Of a stretch of 42,400 nucleotides of DNA, positions 17,435-27,200 are shown in pieces (positions within the stretch are counted from its first letter, which is position 1; each line of letters opens with the position of its first letter). The DNA is taken from NCBI GenBank assembly GCA_019310525.1, contig JAFDEE010000017.1, positions 1-42,400 on the forward strand, written 5' to 3'. The stretch comes from Deltaproteobacteria bacterium (lineage in GTDB: Bacteria > Desulfobacterota > DSM-4660 > Desulfatiglandales > HGW-15). A program made the translations under genes and the position numbers. The notes beneath the pieces are model-generated. The model saw nothing but the letters and a program-made list of their open reading frames with translations. It did not search any database and was not told the origin of the DNA.

Positions 17435-18493
17435 TTACCGGACTCCCACCGGGTCAAGCCGGGAAGGCAGGATCAGGGCCCCCTGGACGGACTCGAGCAG
17501 TCGCCCCCAGATCTTCCTGACCTCTTCGATCCGATCCGGATCTCCGAGGGCCCACACCGAACCCCCGCCCCCTGCCCCGGCGAAACGCGCCCCGCAACCC
17601 GCCCTTTCAGCGGAAGTGATCAACTCTTCGGTCAAGGGAATCAAGGCCCCGGGAGTAATCTTCCTCCGCACGGCCATTTCTTCCCTGAGGAGGTGCTCAG
17701 CCTCCTCCCAATCCTCCCTCTTGAGGGCACTGGCGAACCCGGTGACGATCCGGTTGGCCCGGATCCATCCTTCCCGGGTGGCACCCGTGAAAAAGTCGTG
17801 GATCCATCCCTTATTGATACGTGAGGAAACATGGCCCTTTCCGCTGTAAGCTACCAGGATTCTGCGGGAAAGGGAAACCAGGCCTTTTCGATCGAGCAGG
17901 GATTCCCTCCAGAGAGGCCTCGCCGGGTCCCCGTATCGCCACCTCCAGCAATGCACCCCCCCGTATACGGCCGCCGCCTGGTCCTGGAGTCCGCATTTTC
18001 CCGGGCTCACGGCGTCTTCGAGTTGGTACCCGAGATGTAGGATCTCCCTGGGGGCCCTGGCCTTTTTTCCCTCGAACCGGACAGAGGCCTTGTCCAGGGC
18101 TTTCAAAAGGGCCACCAGGGCCGTGCTGGAGCCTCCCAAGGCGGATTTCACCGGTACGGCTGCCTCGATCCGGACATCCAGGCCGTGGAACCCAAAGTGG
18201 GATACGGCGGCAAAAAAGATTCCGAAGGGAGAATGAAAAGGGAGTTTCTCGAAAGGAGCGGTCTCCACCCGGCTGAAACCTTTTGAAGCGATCCGCACCC
18301 ACCCTTCCTGAAAGGGGCGCAACGATACCCTGGTCCGCAATCCCAAGGCCATATTGACCGTTACAGGGCCTTCCCCTTCCAGGGGGAGGGCAAGGCTCTT
18401 GATGTCCCAGGTGCCGCCTGCGTCGATGCGGCAGGGGGCTGAGGCCTCCAGAAATTGTTCTTCCAGTATCCCTTTTATGGAGAGCGGCTTCAT
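17435..18493 (-). CDS. GHMP-family sugar kinase
   Basis: About 352 residues. Diagnostic GHMP motifs are present: an N-terminal CRIDAGGTWDIK segment, the phosphate-binding loop PVKSALGGSSTALVALL (about 116-132) and the C-terminal GAGGGGSVWAL motif. The overall look is closest to galactokinase-like or D-glycero-D-manno-heptose 7-phosphate kinase (HddA-like) enzymes; the sugar is not certain. The frame opens with a TTG at 18520, but the ATG at 18493 has GAGGA just upstream and is preferred. It is convergent with the zinc-ribbon/receiver gene (9 bp between stops), and 42 bp downstream of the J-domain gene on the same strand. Confidence 0.87.
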   Translation of the reverse strand: MKPLSIKGILEEQFLEASAPCRIDAGGTWDIKSLALPLEGEGPVTVNMALGLRTRVSLRPFQEGWVRIASKGFSRVETAPFEKLPFHSPFGIFFAAVSHFGFHGLDVRIEAAVPVKSALGGSSTALVALLKALDKASVRFEGKKARAPREILHLGYQLEDAVSPGKCGLQDQAAAVYGGVHCWRWRYGDPARPLWRESLLDRKGLVSLSRRILVAYSGKGHVSSRINKGWIHDFFTGATREGWIRANRIVTGFASALKREDWEEAEHLLREEMAVRRKITPGALIPLTEELITSAERAGCGARFAGAGGGGSVWALGDPDRIEEVRKIWGRLLESVQGALILPSRLDPVGVR

Positions 18494-18535
18494 GGGTCCT
18501 CGAAAACCCCAACGTCTCAAATTTTAGGGCAGCTT

Positions 18536-19309
18536 CTAAAGGGGCGGGCTCCACTTGTTGGTTGCACCGTCGTAAGACCAGCAGTCGTTGAGGGCCTTTC
18601 TGGTGGTATACTGCGGGTTGGCCGCCCAGGTAAGCATCTGTTGGTGGGCCTCGTTGAGTTTCTTGAATTTTTCGGCATCTCCCCCCATATCGGGATGATG
18701 CACCTTAGCGAGCCTCTTGTAGGCCGCCTTGATCCTCTCCACCTGACCCCCGGCGTAAAGCTCCTCCATCTTGATGTGAAGCCGTTCCAACGCCCGTTTT
18801 TCCCGTTTCGAAAAACGGGGCCGAACCCTTCGGCAGGGCTTGATGGATTCAGGAGGCAAATCCTTTTGGTGGTTCTTGTTCAGGAGAAAGAGGGAAGCAT
18901 AGCTCTTGGAGTTCCTGTTCTCAATAATCTGATACCACTCCTCGCTCGCTTCAAGGATGAGCCGCTTCAGGTCGTCGGCGGGCTTCTTTCCGGAAGTGCG
19001 TGCCAGGAGGAACCTGGAAATGGCACCGGACCAAACGGGCAGGACATCCAGGATCACGTGATGGCGGTCAAAGGAGAAAGCCGCATACCGGGCGTTGAAC
19101 ACCCTGAGCAATCCTTTGGAAAGGGACAGGACCCAGAGCATCTGCTGGCGACACTCATCGGAACAGTATCGCCTTCGGCCTTTCAGGTCCTCCGTGCCGC
19201 AGGCGAGGCACCGCCTGGTCCTGGACGGACGCGATGAGGGGGTTATGGCGGTCAGACTTTTCATGATATCCACGGGGCCCCGCAAGGGGGAGCAACGGGG
19301 ATTTTCCAT
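18536..19309 (-). CDS. Protein with N-terminal zinc-finger-like motif and C-terminal J-domain
   Basis: About 257 residues. Near the N-terminus CLACG and CSDEC could hold one zinc ion (a CxxC...CxxxC arrangement). A long basic and helical middle follows. Close to the C-terminus is a J-domain core, RIKAAYKRLAKVHHPDMGG, with the HPD tripeptide that stimulates Hsp70 ATPase. Classical DnaJ has this domain at the N-terminus. No G/F or CxxCxGxG region is present, so it is a specialised J-protein, not DnaJ. The start is unsettled: the ATG at 19309 has AGGAGG almost touching it, and an ATG at 19264 is also possible. Confidence 0.75.
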   Translation of the reverse strand: MENPRCSPLRGPVDIMKSLTAITPSSRPSRTRRCLACGTEDLKGRRRYCSDECRQQMLWVLSLSKGLLRVFNARYAAFSFDRHHVILDVLPVWSGAISRFLLARTSGKKPADDLKRLILEASEEWYQIIENRNSKSYASLFLLNKNHQKDLPPESIKPCRRVRPRFSKREKRALERLHIKMEELYAGGQVERIKAAYKRLAKVHHPDMGGDAEKFKKLNEAHQQMLTWAANPQYTTRKALNDCWSYDGATNKWSPPL

Positions 19310-19490
19310 TCCTCCTTGAAAAAAACTTCTCCCGAAATCAGGGAACAATCCATGATTTTAAGGGAGCGGATTCAAACTATAGCCTGAAACGGCCCAATAA
19401 TCAAGGCGCAGGGCTCACAATCTTCCCATGATCCCGGCTTCCGCCCTGCCCCGGTGCCCCGCCGGGCTGCCCTCTTTCCTGAATCCTTTA

Positions 19491-19519
19491 TTGACCTTGA
19501 GGGAGGGTTCTTTTATACT
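19491..19519 (+). promoter_or_regulatory. Strong sigma-70 promoter for the mltD-like gene
   Basis: TTGACC at 19491-19496 and TATACT at 19514-19519 are separated by exactly 17 bp; each hexamer is close to consensus. Transcription would start near 19526 and give a 5' leader of about 110 nt before the ATG at 19637. Confidence 0.7.
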
Positions 19520-19601
19520 CCCACCCTTAAACAAGGTCCAAAGATCCGTTCTTCCCTCTCTGCCTGTTTATCAGGAAGGGGACGGCGGTGTTACACTCCC
19601 T

Positions 19602-19619
19602 CCCCGGCATAGACCGGGG
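19602..19619 (+). promoter_or_regulatory. Leader hairpin next to the mltD-like ribosome binding site
   Basis: CCCCGG (19602-19607) and CCGGGG (19614-19619) form a perfect 6-bp GC stem with a CATAGA loop. It ends just before the AAGGAAAGG ribosome binding site. It could stabilise the leader or modulate ribosome access; there is no T-run, so it is not a terminator. Confidence 0.4.
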
Positions 19620-19636
19620 AACAAGGAAAGGTCAAT

Positions 19637-21481
19637 ATGGGTAGGATAAGCCGATTACTGGTCGCGGTCTCCTTCTGCTTCTCTCTTTACTCCGCAGGTT
19701 GCACTCCAACCAGGACTCAAGTGGTCACGCAGCCCGTTACGAAAAGTGTACCCGAAGAACGAGAATCCAAACCTTCCGCCCCTCTTCCTCCCCAAAAACA
19801 TGAAACCAAGCCGTTGCCTCGCCCGGCGGAAAACGAAACAAAAGAAAAAGAACAGGCTCATCCACCCGAAAAAGAAGAAAAATCTTGCGAAATCTATCCG
19901 GTACACGCGCCCGTTACCCTGACGAATCAGGAATTGCTGGATTCCGCGCTGGAGTATTGCCAGGCATCCAATGATTTCTGGGAGCGCGGAGACCTGGACA
20001 ACGCCCTGGATGCCCTGGACAAGGCCTATTCCTTGATCTTGAAGGTAAACACCGATGACGATCCTGAGGCCCTTCAACAGAAGGAAGACCTGCGTTTCAC
20101 CATTTCCAAGCGGATCATCGAAGTTTACAGCTCCCGGTTCACGGTCGCCAACGGGCTCCACAAGGCCATTCCCCTTGTTATGAACAAGCACGTGAAGCGG
20201 GCCATCAATTCCTTCAAGGGGAGGGAGAAAAAATTCTTCCTGGATGCCTACCGCCGCTCCGGGAGGTACCGCCCGGCCATTGTCAAGGCATTAAGGGAGG
20301 CCGGACTCCCTGAGGAACTCTCTTGGCTGCCCCTGATCGAAAGCGGATTCAAGGTGAGGGCCATGTCACGGGCCCGGGCCCTGGGGATATGGCAGTTCAT
20401 CGCCTCGACCGGTTACAAGTACGGGTTGAAACGGAACTCCTGGATCGATGAAAGGATGGACCCTGAAAAATCCACACAGGCCGCCATCGCATATCTCAAG
20501 GAACTGCATCAGATCTTCGGGGACTGGACAACAGTCCTGGCCGCTTACAATTGCGGCGAAGGAACGGTGTTAAAAAAGATTCGATCCCAGCGGATCAATT
20601 ACCTGGACCACTTCTGGGACCTGTATGAAAAGCTTCCCAGGGAGACGGCCTCTTACGTGCCCAGGTTCATGGCCGTGCTCCACATCCTGAATAATCCCGC
20701 TGCGTATGGTTTCAACCTCCCTCCCCTCGATCAACCTATTGAAACTGAAAAGGTTACCATCGACAAGCAGGTACACCTGCGGACCATTGCGAAACGCCTT
20801 GGGATAAACTATCGACTATTGAAAGAGCTTAACGCAGAGCTTCGCAGGGAGCTCACACCGAACTCTGCTTACGAGCTCAAGGTCCCCAAGGGCAAGGGGG
20901 ACGTGCTCCTCGCCGAACTCCAGGACATCCCGGCCTGGCGCCCCCCTCAGCCCAGATACCTTATCCATCGCGTGCGGAGCGGAGATACCCTCTCAGGGAT
21001 CGCGAAGCGGTACGGCTCCTCGGTTCGTTCCATCATGGCCGCCAACGGATTAAAAAGCAGGAGCTATCTGAAGGTGGGATGGAGGCTGAAAATCCCGACC
21101 GGGAAAGGCGGATACATCTCATCGCGAAAGGGGACCCGGGCCTATATCCTCAAGCCCGGGGAACGCCTCGTAAAATACAAGGTCAGGCGGGGGGACTCCC
21201 TTTGGACCATCGCCCGCCGGTACAACACAACCACCAGGGCCATTCAGTCCATCAACCAACTCCGGGGCACCCGGTTGAAAACCGGACAGATTCTCCTGAT
21301 TCCAAAACCCACACCCGCAGGTCCCCCACCCTCGACCAGGCAGTATACCGTGCGGCCCGGGGATTCCCCTTACCTCATTGCCAGACGGTACGGGATGGAT
21401 CTTGCAGCCTTTCTGAAGCTGAACAACCTGACTCCCCGGAGCACTATTTTCCCTGGACAGGTGCTCCGGATCCGGGAATAA
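19637..21481 (+). CDS. mltD: MltD-like lytic murein transglycosylase lipoprotein with three LysM repeats
   Basis: 614 residues. A signal peptide ends in a lipobox (SAGC, Cys22), so it is a lipoprotein. A Pro/Lys/Glu-rich linker covers about 25-85. The transglycosylase domain has the catalytic Glu235 in LPLIESGFK, then ARALGIWQF and LAAYNCGEG, all typical of the MltD-type SLT fold. Three LysM peptidoglycan-binding repeats lie at about 441-487, 512-556 and 569-612. It cleaves peptidoglycan with formation of 1,6-anhydro-muramyl ends. The promoter at 19491-19519 drives it. The first palindromic repeat element begins only 9 bp after its stop codon. Confidence 0.94.
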   Translation: MGRISRLLVAVSFCFSLYSAGCTPTRTQVVTQPVTKSVPEERESKPSAPLPPQKHETKPLPRPAENETKEKEQAHPPEKEEKSCEIYPVHAPVTLTNQELLDSALEYCQASNDFWERGDLDNALDALDKAYSLILKVNTDDDPEALQQKEDLRFTISKRIIEVYSSRFTVANGLHKAIPLVMNKHVKRAINSFKGREKKFFLDAYRRSGRYRPAIVKALREAGLPEELSWLPLIESGFKVRAMSRARALGIWQFIASTGYKYGLKRNSWIDERMDPEKSTQAAIAYLKELHQIFGDWTTVLAAYNCGEGTVLKKIRSQRINYLDHFWDLYEKLPRETASYVPRFMAVLHILNNPAAYGFNLPPLDQPIETEKVTIDKQVHLRTIAKRLGINYRLLKELNAELRRELTPNSAYELKVPKGKGDVLLAELQDIPAWRPPQPRYLIHRVRSGDTLSGIAKRYGSSVRSIMAANGLKSRSYLKVGWRLKIPTGKGGYISSRKGTRAYILKPGERLVKYKVRRGDSLWTIARRYNTTTRAIQSINQLRGTRLKTGQILLIPKPTPAGPPPSTRQYTVRPGDSPYLIARRYGMDLAAFLKLNNLTPRSTIFPGQVLRIRE

Positions 21482-21490
21482 TGACAATCC

Positions 21491-21720
21491 GGTGTTCATC
21501 CATAAAGCAGGCAATTTTGTTCAAGGTCAAGGAAGGCGAAGATTTTAACCGCCCCGCTAGGCATCCCAAACGGGACAGGCATCCATACATTGAAGTATTT
21601 CGAGGATTAAAATCTGAGCCTGACCTGTCTGCCGTGCCTGCCTGTCCCTTGGAATGGCAGATAGGTCTGGCATAGGCAGGCGCAGAGATTGGGTGAAAGG
21701 GCCATTTATAGATGGACACC
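21491..21720 (+). repeat. Dispersed palindromic element, copy 1 (230 bp)
   Basis: The ends form an inverted repeat: GGTGTTCATCCATAAA at 21491-21506 matches the complement of 21705-21720 at 14 of 16 positions. The left core (21514-21552) matches copies at 30814-30852 and 35626-35664 with about 3-5 differences over 39 bp. The right core (21594-21624) matches 30866-30896. Compared with copy 2 it carries extra sequence at about 21553-21590 and 21625-21680, the second rich in self-complementary CTGCC/GGCAG blocks. It lies between the mltD-like stop and the alcohol dehydrogenase start. Confidence 0.8.
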
Positions 21721-21781
21721 ATCTAAGCTCCTTCGCCGGAACCATTTTCCTTCTAAGAGACAGCCGTGAGGAGGTAGAGAA

Positions 21782-22813
21782 ATGAAGGCGATGGTACTGG
21801 AACGAATCACCCGGTTGAGTGAAAACCGGACACCCTTGCGTCTTGTTGATTTACCGGAACCCGAACTTTCGGACCGGGACATCCTTGTGCGTGTCGCGGC
21901 CTGCGGGGTCTGCCACACCGAGATTGACGAAATCGAGGGAAGGACTCCTCCACCCTCTTTTCCTATGGTCCTGGGACATGAAATCATCGGTAGGGTGGAG
22001 AAAATGGGTCCCGGGGCCCGCAGGTTCAGGGTCGGAGACAGGGTGGGCATCGGCTGGATCCATTCGGCCTGCGGGAGGTGCGAGTTCTGCGTTGATGGAA
22101 AGGAGAACCTGTGCCACGCTTTCAAGGCCACGGGAAGAGACGCCCACGGGGGATACGCAGAATATACAACGGTTCCGGAGGATTTCGCCTACCCCATTCC
22201 GGAGTACCTGTCGGACTCCGAGGCGGCCCCCCTCATGTGTGCCGGAGCCATCGGGTACCGGTCCCTGAGGCTTTCAGGACTCCAGGACGGCCAGAATCTG
22301 GGACTGACGGGTTTTGGGGCCTCCGCCCATCTGGTGTTGAAGATGGCCGCTTACAAGTACCCCAATTCAAAGATATTCGTCTTCGCCCGAAGCAAAAAGG
22401 AGCGGGATTTTGCAAGGGAGCTGGGGGCAGTCTGGGCCGGGGCCACAGAAGATGCTTCGCCGGAAAAACTCCATGCCATCATCGATACCACACCGGTGTG
22501 GAAGCCCATTCTTGAGGCCCTGAAAAACCTGGAGAGGGGAGGAAGGCTCGTGATCAACGCCATCCGAAAGGAAGCGGTGGACAAGGAGGTCCTTCTGGGT
22601 CTGGACTACCCGGAACACCTCTGGCTCGAGAAGGAGATCAAGAGTGTGGCCAACGTGGCTCGGATCGACATCACCGAATTCCTTCAGGTTGCGGCCGAGA
22701 CGGCCATCAGACCGGAAATCCAGGAGTTTCCTCTGGAAGAGGCCAACCACGCTCTGGCTGAACTCAAGGACAGGAAGATCCGAGGGGCCAAGGTGCTGAA
22801 GATCGGGTCCTGA
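21782..22813 (+). CDS. Zinc-dependent alcohol dehydrogenase (MDR family)
   Basis: 343 residues of the medium-chain dehydrogenase type. Catalytic zinc ligands are in CGVCHTE (Cys41) and GHE (His66, Glu67). The structural zinc site is complete (Cys97, Cys100, Cys103, Cys111). The nucleotide-binding region begins near residue 170 with LTGFGASAHLVLKMAA, a GxGxxA form of the Rossmann loop. It oxidises an alcohol or reduces an aldehyde with NAD(P); the substrate is unknown. GAGGAGG precedes the ATG. The first palindromic element ends 61 bp upstream. Confidence 0.92.
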   Translation: MKAMVLERITRLSENRTPLRLVDLPEPELSDRDILVRVAACGVCHTEIDEIEGRTPPPSFPMVLGHEIIGRVEKMGPGARRFRVGDRVGIGWIHSACGRCEFCVDGKENLCHAFKATGRDAHGGYAEYTTVPEDFAYPIPEYLSDSEAAPLMCAGAIGYRSLRLSGLQDGQNLGLTGFGASAHLVLKMAAYKYPNSKIFVFARSKKERDFARELGAVWAGATEDASPEKLHAIIDTTPVWKPILEALKNLERGGRLVINAIRKEAVDKEVLLGLDYPEHLWLEKEIKSVANVARIDITEFLQVAAETAIRPEIQEFPLEEANHALAELKDRKIRGAKVLKIGS

Positions 22814-22870
22814 CGCGCCCGAAACCCCGCTTTCACCTTAAAAAACTTTTATCCAAAAGGAGAGACGCCC

Positions 22871-23551
22871 ATGAAAAGGATCGCTTGTCTCCTGGTTTTA
22901 GCCCTTTTGCCGATCGCCCTTTTCTGCCGGGACGTGCGGGCCGAGACAAAAGAGAACGCGGAAGTCATTGTGGAAAAGGCCCGCATCGTGCTGGAGGAGA
23001 TGATGCTCAGCAGAGACGGGGGAATTCCCACCTGGCTCATCAAGAAATGTGCCGGGCTCGCGATCATACCCGACATGATAAAGGGGGGTTTCGTGGTAGG
23101 GGGTTCCTATGGGAAGGGCATCGTGATGGCCCATAAGGACGGGAAATGGACCGGGCCGGCCTTCATCTATCTCGGTGCAGGGAGCTTCGGATTCCAGATC
23201 GGCGTCCAGTCAACGGACCTGATCCTGGTCATAGTCGGGCAAAAGACCCTGGAATCCTTCTTGCAATCCCAGTTCAAGCTGGGCGCGGACGTAGCCGTCG
23301 CCGCCGGCCCCGTAGGAGCCCAGGCAACGGCGGCCACCGAGATCATGCTTAAAGGGGGCATCTACTCCTATTCCCGGGCAAAGGGCCTCTTTGCCGGTAT
23401 CTCCCTGGAAGGGGCAGGCATCGGTACCGACTTTGACCTGAACCGGGCCCTCTATACTTCCGTGAGCACCACCAGGGATATCCTGTTCGGTGATCACGAG
23501 GCCCCTCCAGCCGCGCAAGAGCTGATCGCCGTCCTGAACAAGATCAAGTAA
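22871..23551 (+). CDS. SYLF (Ysc84/DUF500) lipid-binding domain protein, exported
   Basis: 226 residues with a clear signal peptide (about 1-24, ending VRA). The rest is the SYLF domain. Visible features are IPTWLIKKCAGLAIIPDMIKG followed by a Gly-rich stretch, GPAFIYLGAGSFGFQIG, and the later YSRAKGLFAGISLEGAG motif. Eukaryotic relatives bind phosphoinositides; bacterial members are periplasmic and of unknown role. AGGAGAG precedes the ATG. It follows the alcohol dehydrogenase by 57 bp in the same direction. Confidence 0.92.
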   Translation: MKRIACLLVLALLPIALFCRDVRAETKENAEVIVEKARIVLEEMMLSRDGGIPTWLIKKCAGLAIIPDMIKGGFVVGGSYGKGIVMAHKDGKWTGPAFIYLGAGSFGFQIGVQSTDLILVIVGQKTLESFLQSQFKLGADVAVAAGPVGAQATAATEIMLKGGIYSYSRAKGLFAGISLEGAGIGTDFDLNRALYTSVSTTRDILFGDHEAPPAAQELIAVLNKIK

Positions 23552-23607
23552 GTGAAGGATTTTTAAAATCGGGTATCCCACCCCTTTCCTTCGGCCGGTG
23601 ATCTGCC

Positions 23608-24252
23608 ATGACAAGGCCAAAAAGTGTGTTCGACAAGACTTACGAACACTACCTCTCACGGATCCGGGACCTCTCCCTTCCTGCCCTCCAGGAGAGGCTC
23701 GGCATTGAGGTCCGGGGGGAGAGCGCCGTCATCCCCTTGTTCGGGAGACCTTACAGGGTATCGGGCGAGGGTGTTTATGATCCCCTCGGGAAACAGCCGC
23801 CCTTGGAAGTCAGCGTGATCCTCTGCCGATACCTCCTTATGTGCCCGGAGGAGGAGCCGAAAAAATCAGAGTGGGTATCCTTCAGGGATTTCAGGGATAC
23901 GGCCCCTTTGAGGAATTACTTCAAGCAGGAGGTAGAAGGGGCCATTACAAAGGAATTTACCCGGAAAACCCGGGATTTGGCCAAGGCAAGTGGTTTATTG
24001 GGGGGGGTACCTCTCACGGAGGAATACCCCCATGACATCACCGTACGGTTCCAGGCCCTCCCTCGGGTCCCGCTCTTGATGCTTTTCAACGACGAGGACG
24101 ATGAATTTCCCGCCGCCTGTTCCGTCCTTTTCGAGAAAAGGGCTGAAAAATACCTGGACGGTGAATGCCTGGCAATCCTGGGAAGGCTCCTTTTCACTTC
24201 CTTGATCAGCGCCTATGAAACCAAACCGCCCACCCTCCACCTTCAACCGTGA
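23608..24252 (+). CDS. DUF3786 domain protein
   Basis: A 214-residue soluble protein that fits DUF3786. It has the central RDTAPLRNYFKQEVEGAI segment and the later PLLMLFNDEDDEFPA-xx-SVLFEKRAEKYLDGECLA run, a pattern I associate with this family in Desulfobacterota and other anaerobes. A single Cys (in CRYLLMC, around residue 74) and others are present but form no obvious metal motif. Its function is unknown. It follows the SYLF gene by 56 bp and is convergent with the giant VWA gene (39 bp between stops). Confidence 0.85.
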   Translation: MTRPKSVFDKTYEHYLSRIRDLSLPALQERLGIEVRGESAVIPLFGRPYRVSGEGVYDPLGKQPPLEVSVILCRYLLMCPEEEPKKSEWVSFRDFRDTAPLRNYFKQEVEGAITKEFTRKTRDLAKASGLLGGVPLTEEYPHDITVRFQALPRVPLLMLFNDEDDEFPAACSVLFEKRAEKYLDGECLAILGRLLFTSLISAYETKPPTLHLQP

Positions 24253-24291
24253 ATTAAAATTCGTCTGCGCTTAGCGAAACCTCCCCACCCT

Positions 24292-27200
24292 TCACTTTGC
24301 ATGCTGGAAATAGTAGGCCACACCGTCGTTGTATCCATTTCCGAATCCCAGGAGATTGTTGCCCATGGAAACGCCGCTCGGATCCAATTCAAACTGAACT
24401 GCACGGCCGAGGCTGACTCCGGGCTTTCCCCCAACCCCCATCCCGGCGGAATCGCCTCCCAGGCTGAAATTCTTCCCAAGGTCTTCGGCGAATTTCCGTG
24501 CCGCTTTCACGATCTCCCCGTAATCCTCCAGTTCCAGGCTGAACGCCGCCACGGACCAGATGGAGACGTCGATCCCCACCAGTGCACCCACCAGGTAGCT
24601 CGTGGCCTGTTCGTAGAGATTTCCGATCAGGCTCTCCAGTATGGCCCCTTGGGCTCCTGTATCCAGTACTGCTACGACCCTGTATGTCTCTGGATCCACC
24701 TCCAGCCAGGCCCATCGCGGTTTCCCGTGGATAAAGGCCGGCCGGCTCGGAAACAGGACGATCCGATCCGTCTCCGTGAGATGTCTGATGATGGGCTCTG
24801 GGTACTTCCTCTCCTTGAGTTGACGCAGGAAGTCCTCCTGGTTCTCGGAATCCACGGCGATCAAGCGGGTGCCTTCGGGGCAATGGTTCCAGATCTGGAA
24901 AAGGCCCTTGGCTTCCCCGGAGAGGGCGCTTGCCTCAAAACGGGCGGAGGCCAGACCGGAGAGGATATTGAAGGCCCGGGCGGCCCTTGGATCCGGAGAA
25001 CGATGGATCTCGTTAAAGGGGCGGATTAAGTCCATAGTGGTTTCCAACGGGGTTTCTCCTTCCGGTTTGACCAAGGTCACCATGATACACCGCCCCAGTG
25101 ACGTACGGCCCGTCACCAGGCCGAGGGTTTTTTCCAAATCCTCCTCGTAGCGCGTCTGGGCGGCAATGAAGCGGGCCAGCACACCCCGGGCGTACCACCT
25201 GAGGGCTGATAGGGCGTCGGGCCGGCCCGGGATCTGCCTCCGGAACCGCCTGCGGGCCTGCTCCAGCCCGGCAAGGGCGTAACCCGGCAGGTCCGGGAGG
25301 TTGATTCCCAGGGTATGGAACACCCCCGTGATATCGGTGTTCTCCTTGAGTCTCATCACCCGCCGAAAGGTATCGCCGTCGGCGTCCACTTGAACGGCGC
25401 ATCCCAAGACCTGGTACGCGGAGGTGTCCACCGCGGATTCATCGTCCGTTACGATCCGCCCCGAGGGCCCGTCCAGGACGGCCTTGTAAAGGATCCGCCC
25501 CTTTCCCGGAGCCTTGGTGTATCCTATGTCGAATGCCCCCCTGCTGAGATCAGGAACCTTCAAGGAGGCGGTAAGCACCGTTACCGTCTCCTCCTCTTCT
25601 CCTCCCCCGGCCAAGGCACCTGAGAGTTCGCGCATCTGCTGCTCCCGGCCTTTTCCCTTTGGACGCACGATGAAATCGACCGAGATACCCACCACTTCCG
25701 TCTGTTCATCCTCAACGGGTTTCACCCGGTAATCCACAAGGCCCTGGAGTTCCCTGACGTTTTTCATGAAAGGGGCGACCAGCACCCGCTCCCGGCCTTC
25801 AGCGTCCCGGTAGCGGAGCCCCGGGCACTCAATCATGGCGATCTTTTCCAGCCCTGCGAGCCGTACCAGGGTCTGGCGGCCCTTTTCCGTGAGCTTGACA
25901 ATCACCCGTTCGGTCCGTATCCCCTGCCGGTTGAGAACGATCTCAGCCAGCCGGGCGAAATCGGACTCCGTTCCCCAGTTCTGGGTCAGGACCGCCTCGG
26001 GACAGTAACGTACCGCCCAGGGCGACCCCTTTGAGGGCAGCCAGCGACAGCCTGAAAGCCGCTTCTTGAGATCCCCAAGGTTCTTGAGGGATTTGAGGTC
26101 TTCCCGACCCGCAAGGGTCATGGCCGGCGGCGGGATGTATTCTCCCCCCTCAACTCCCCCCTCCAGTCCTACCTTCTTGGCCCGAACCCCTCCAGGTCGC
26201 CTGAAATCCAGCACCCTTCGCCGGGCCATGAGGGCCTCCACCTTCTCTTCCACCTCCTCCCAGAAAGAAGACCCGAGAGAATCCTCCACATCGAGCCTGG
26301 CGATTCTGAAGATCCCATCATCCACTGCTTCATTGCTTAGAGGCCTTGAAAGTTTCGGGAGCATCAGGGATCCCACGGCCCAATCATCCAGCTGCGTATC
26401 TTCCGGTATGGAAAAGAAAAAGATCCCCCGGCGGGTGTGCCCGGCAGGGATCACCGTGTTCCCATCCATCCCGAAGATCAGGGTATCCTCCGCGGAAAGG
26501 GGGAAGAGGAGCCCGGGAATGTCCTTCGTTCCCACCGATGCCGCGAAGTTTGCAAGACTCCGGTGGGGAAGCATCGCCGCCTCGTGCCGGAGCCGTTCCA
26601 ATTCCTTTTCGCGTGCCGCGGCCTTTTCCGGATCAAAAGCCCGGTTCTTGTTCTTGAGAACGATCAGCTCCCCGACCCGGGCATGTCCCCGGCCCCCTTT
26701 ATCCCGGATCGTCGCCTCAACGGCCACAAGACGGCTTCCAAGTCCGCTGATATCCTCGATGGGGCCGGCCCGGTGGATCACCACTTCCACACCTTCGCCT
26801 TCGGCATCGGGTTTTTGGGGGAGGCGGTCGGGCGGGAGGGGGTTCCCCAGGGGAACCGCCACGGATCCACCCCTGAGATCCACGACTATCTCTCCCTTCA
26901 CCCCGGTATCGGCCAGTTCCTTAGGAATACGGAACACCAGGCGGACCGGATTGCTGGAGCCCGGCGTGAACAAGGTGGGCCTGTAATAGCCCAAGGGGAT
27001 GCAGCCGGTTACAGGGTGGAGCCTGAAAAAGAAACTCCCCTTGGGTGTCGGCAACCGCAAGAGAAACCGCTCGGCAGGGTGGACATTCAGGTGCGCCTGG
27101 AGCTTTGAAGTAAAGACGCCCCTTACCACCCTGAACAGGCAGTCATCCCCTGCCTCGACCGTGTCGATCTTCGTCAGGTCCTCGTATCCGGTCACCCTGA

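Larger units (their letters stand above)
19310..19636. other. Divergent intergenic region before the mltD-like gene
   Basis: About 330 bp between the J-domain gene (minus) and the MltD-like gene (plus). It contains a strong plus-strand promoter and a leader hairpin, listed separately. I see no small gene or repeat in the rest. Confidence 0.5.
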
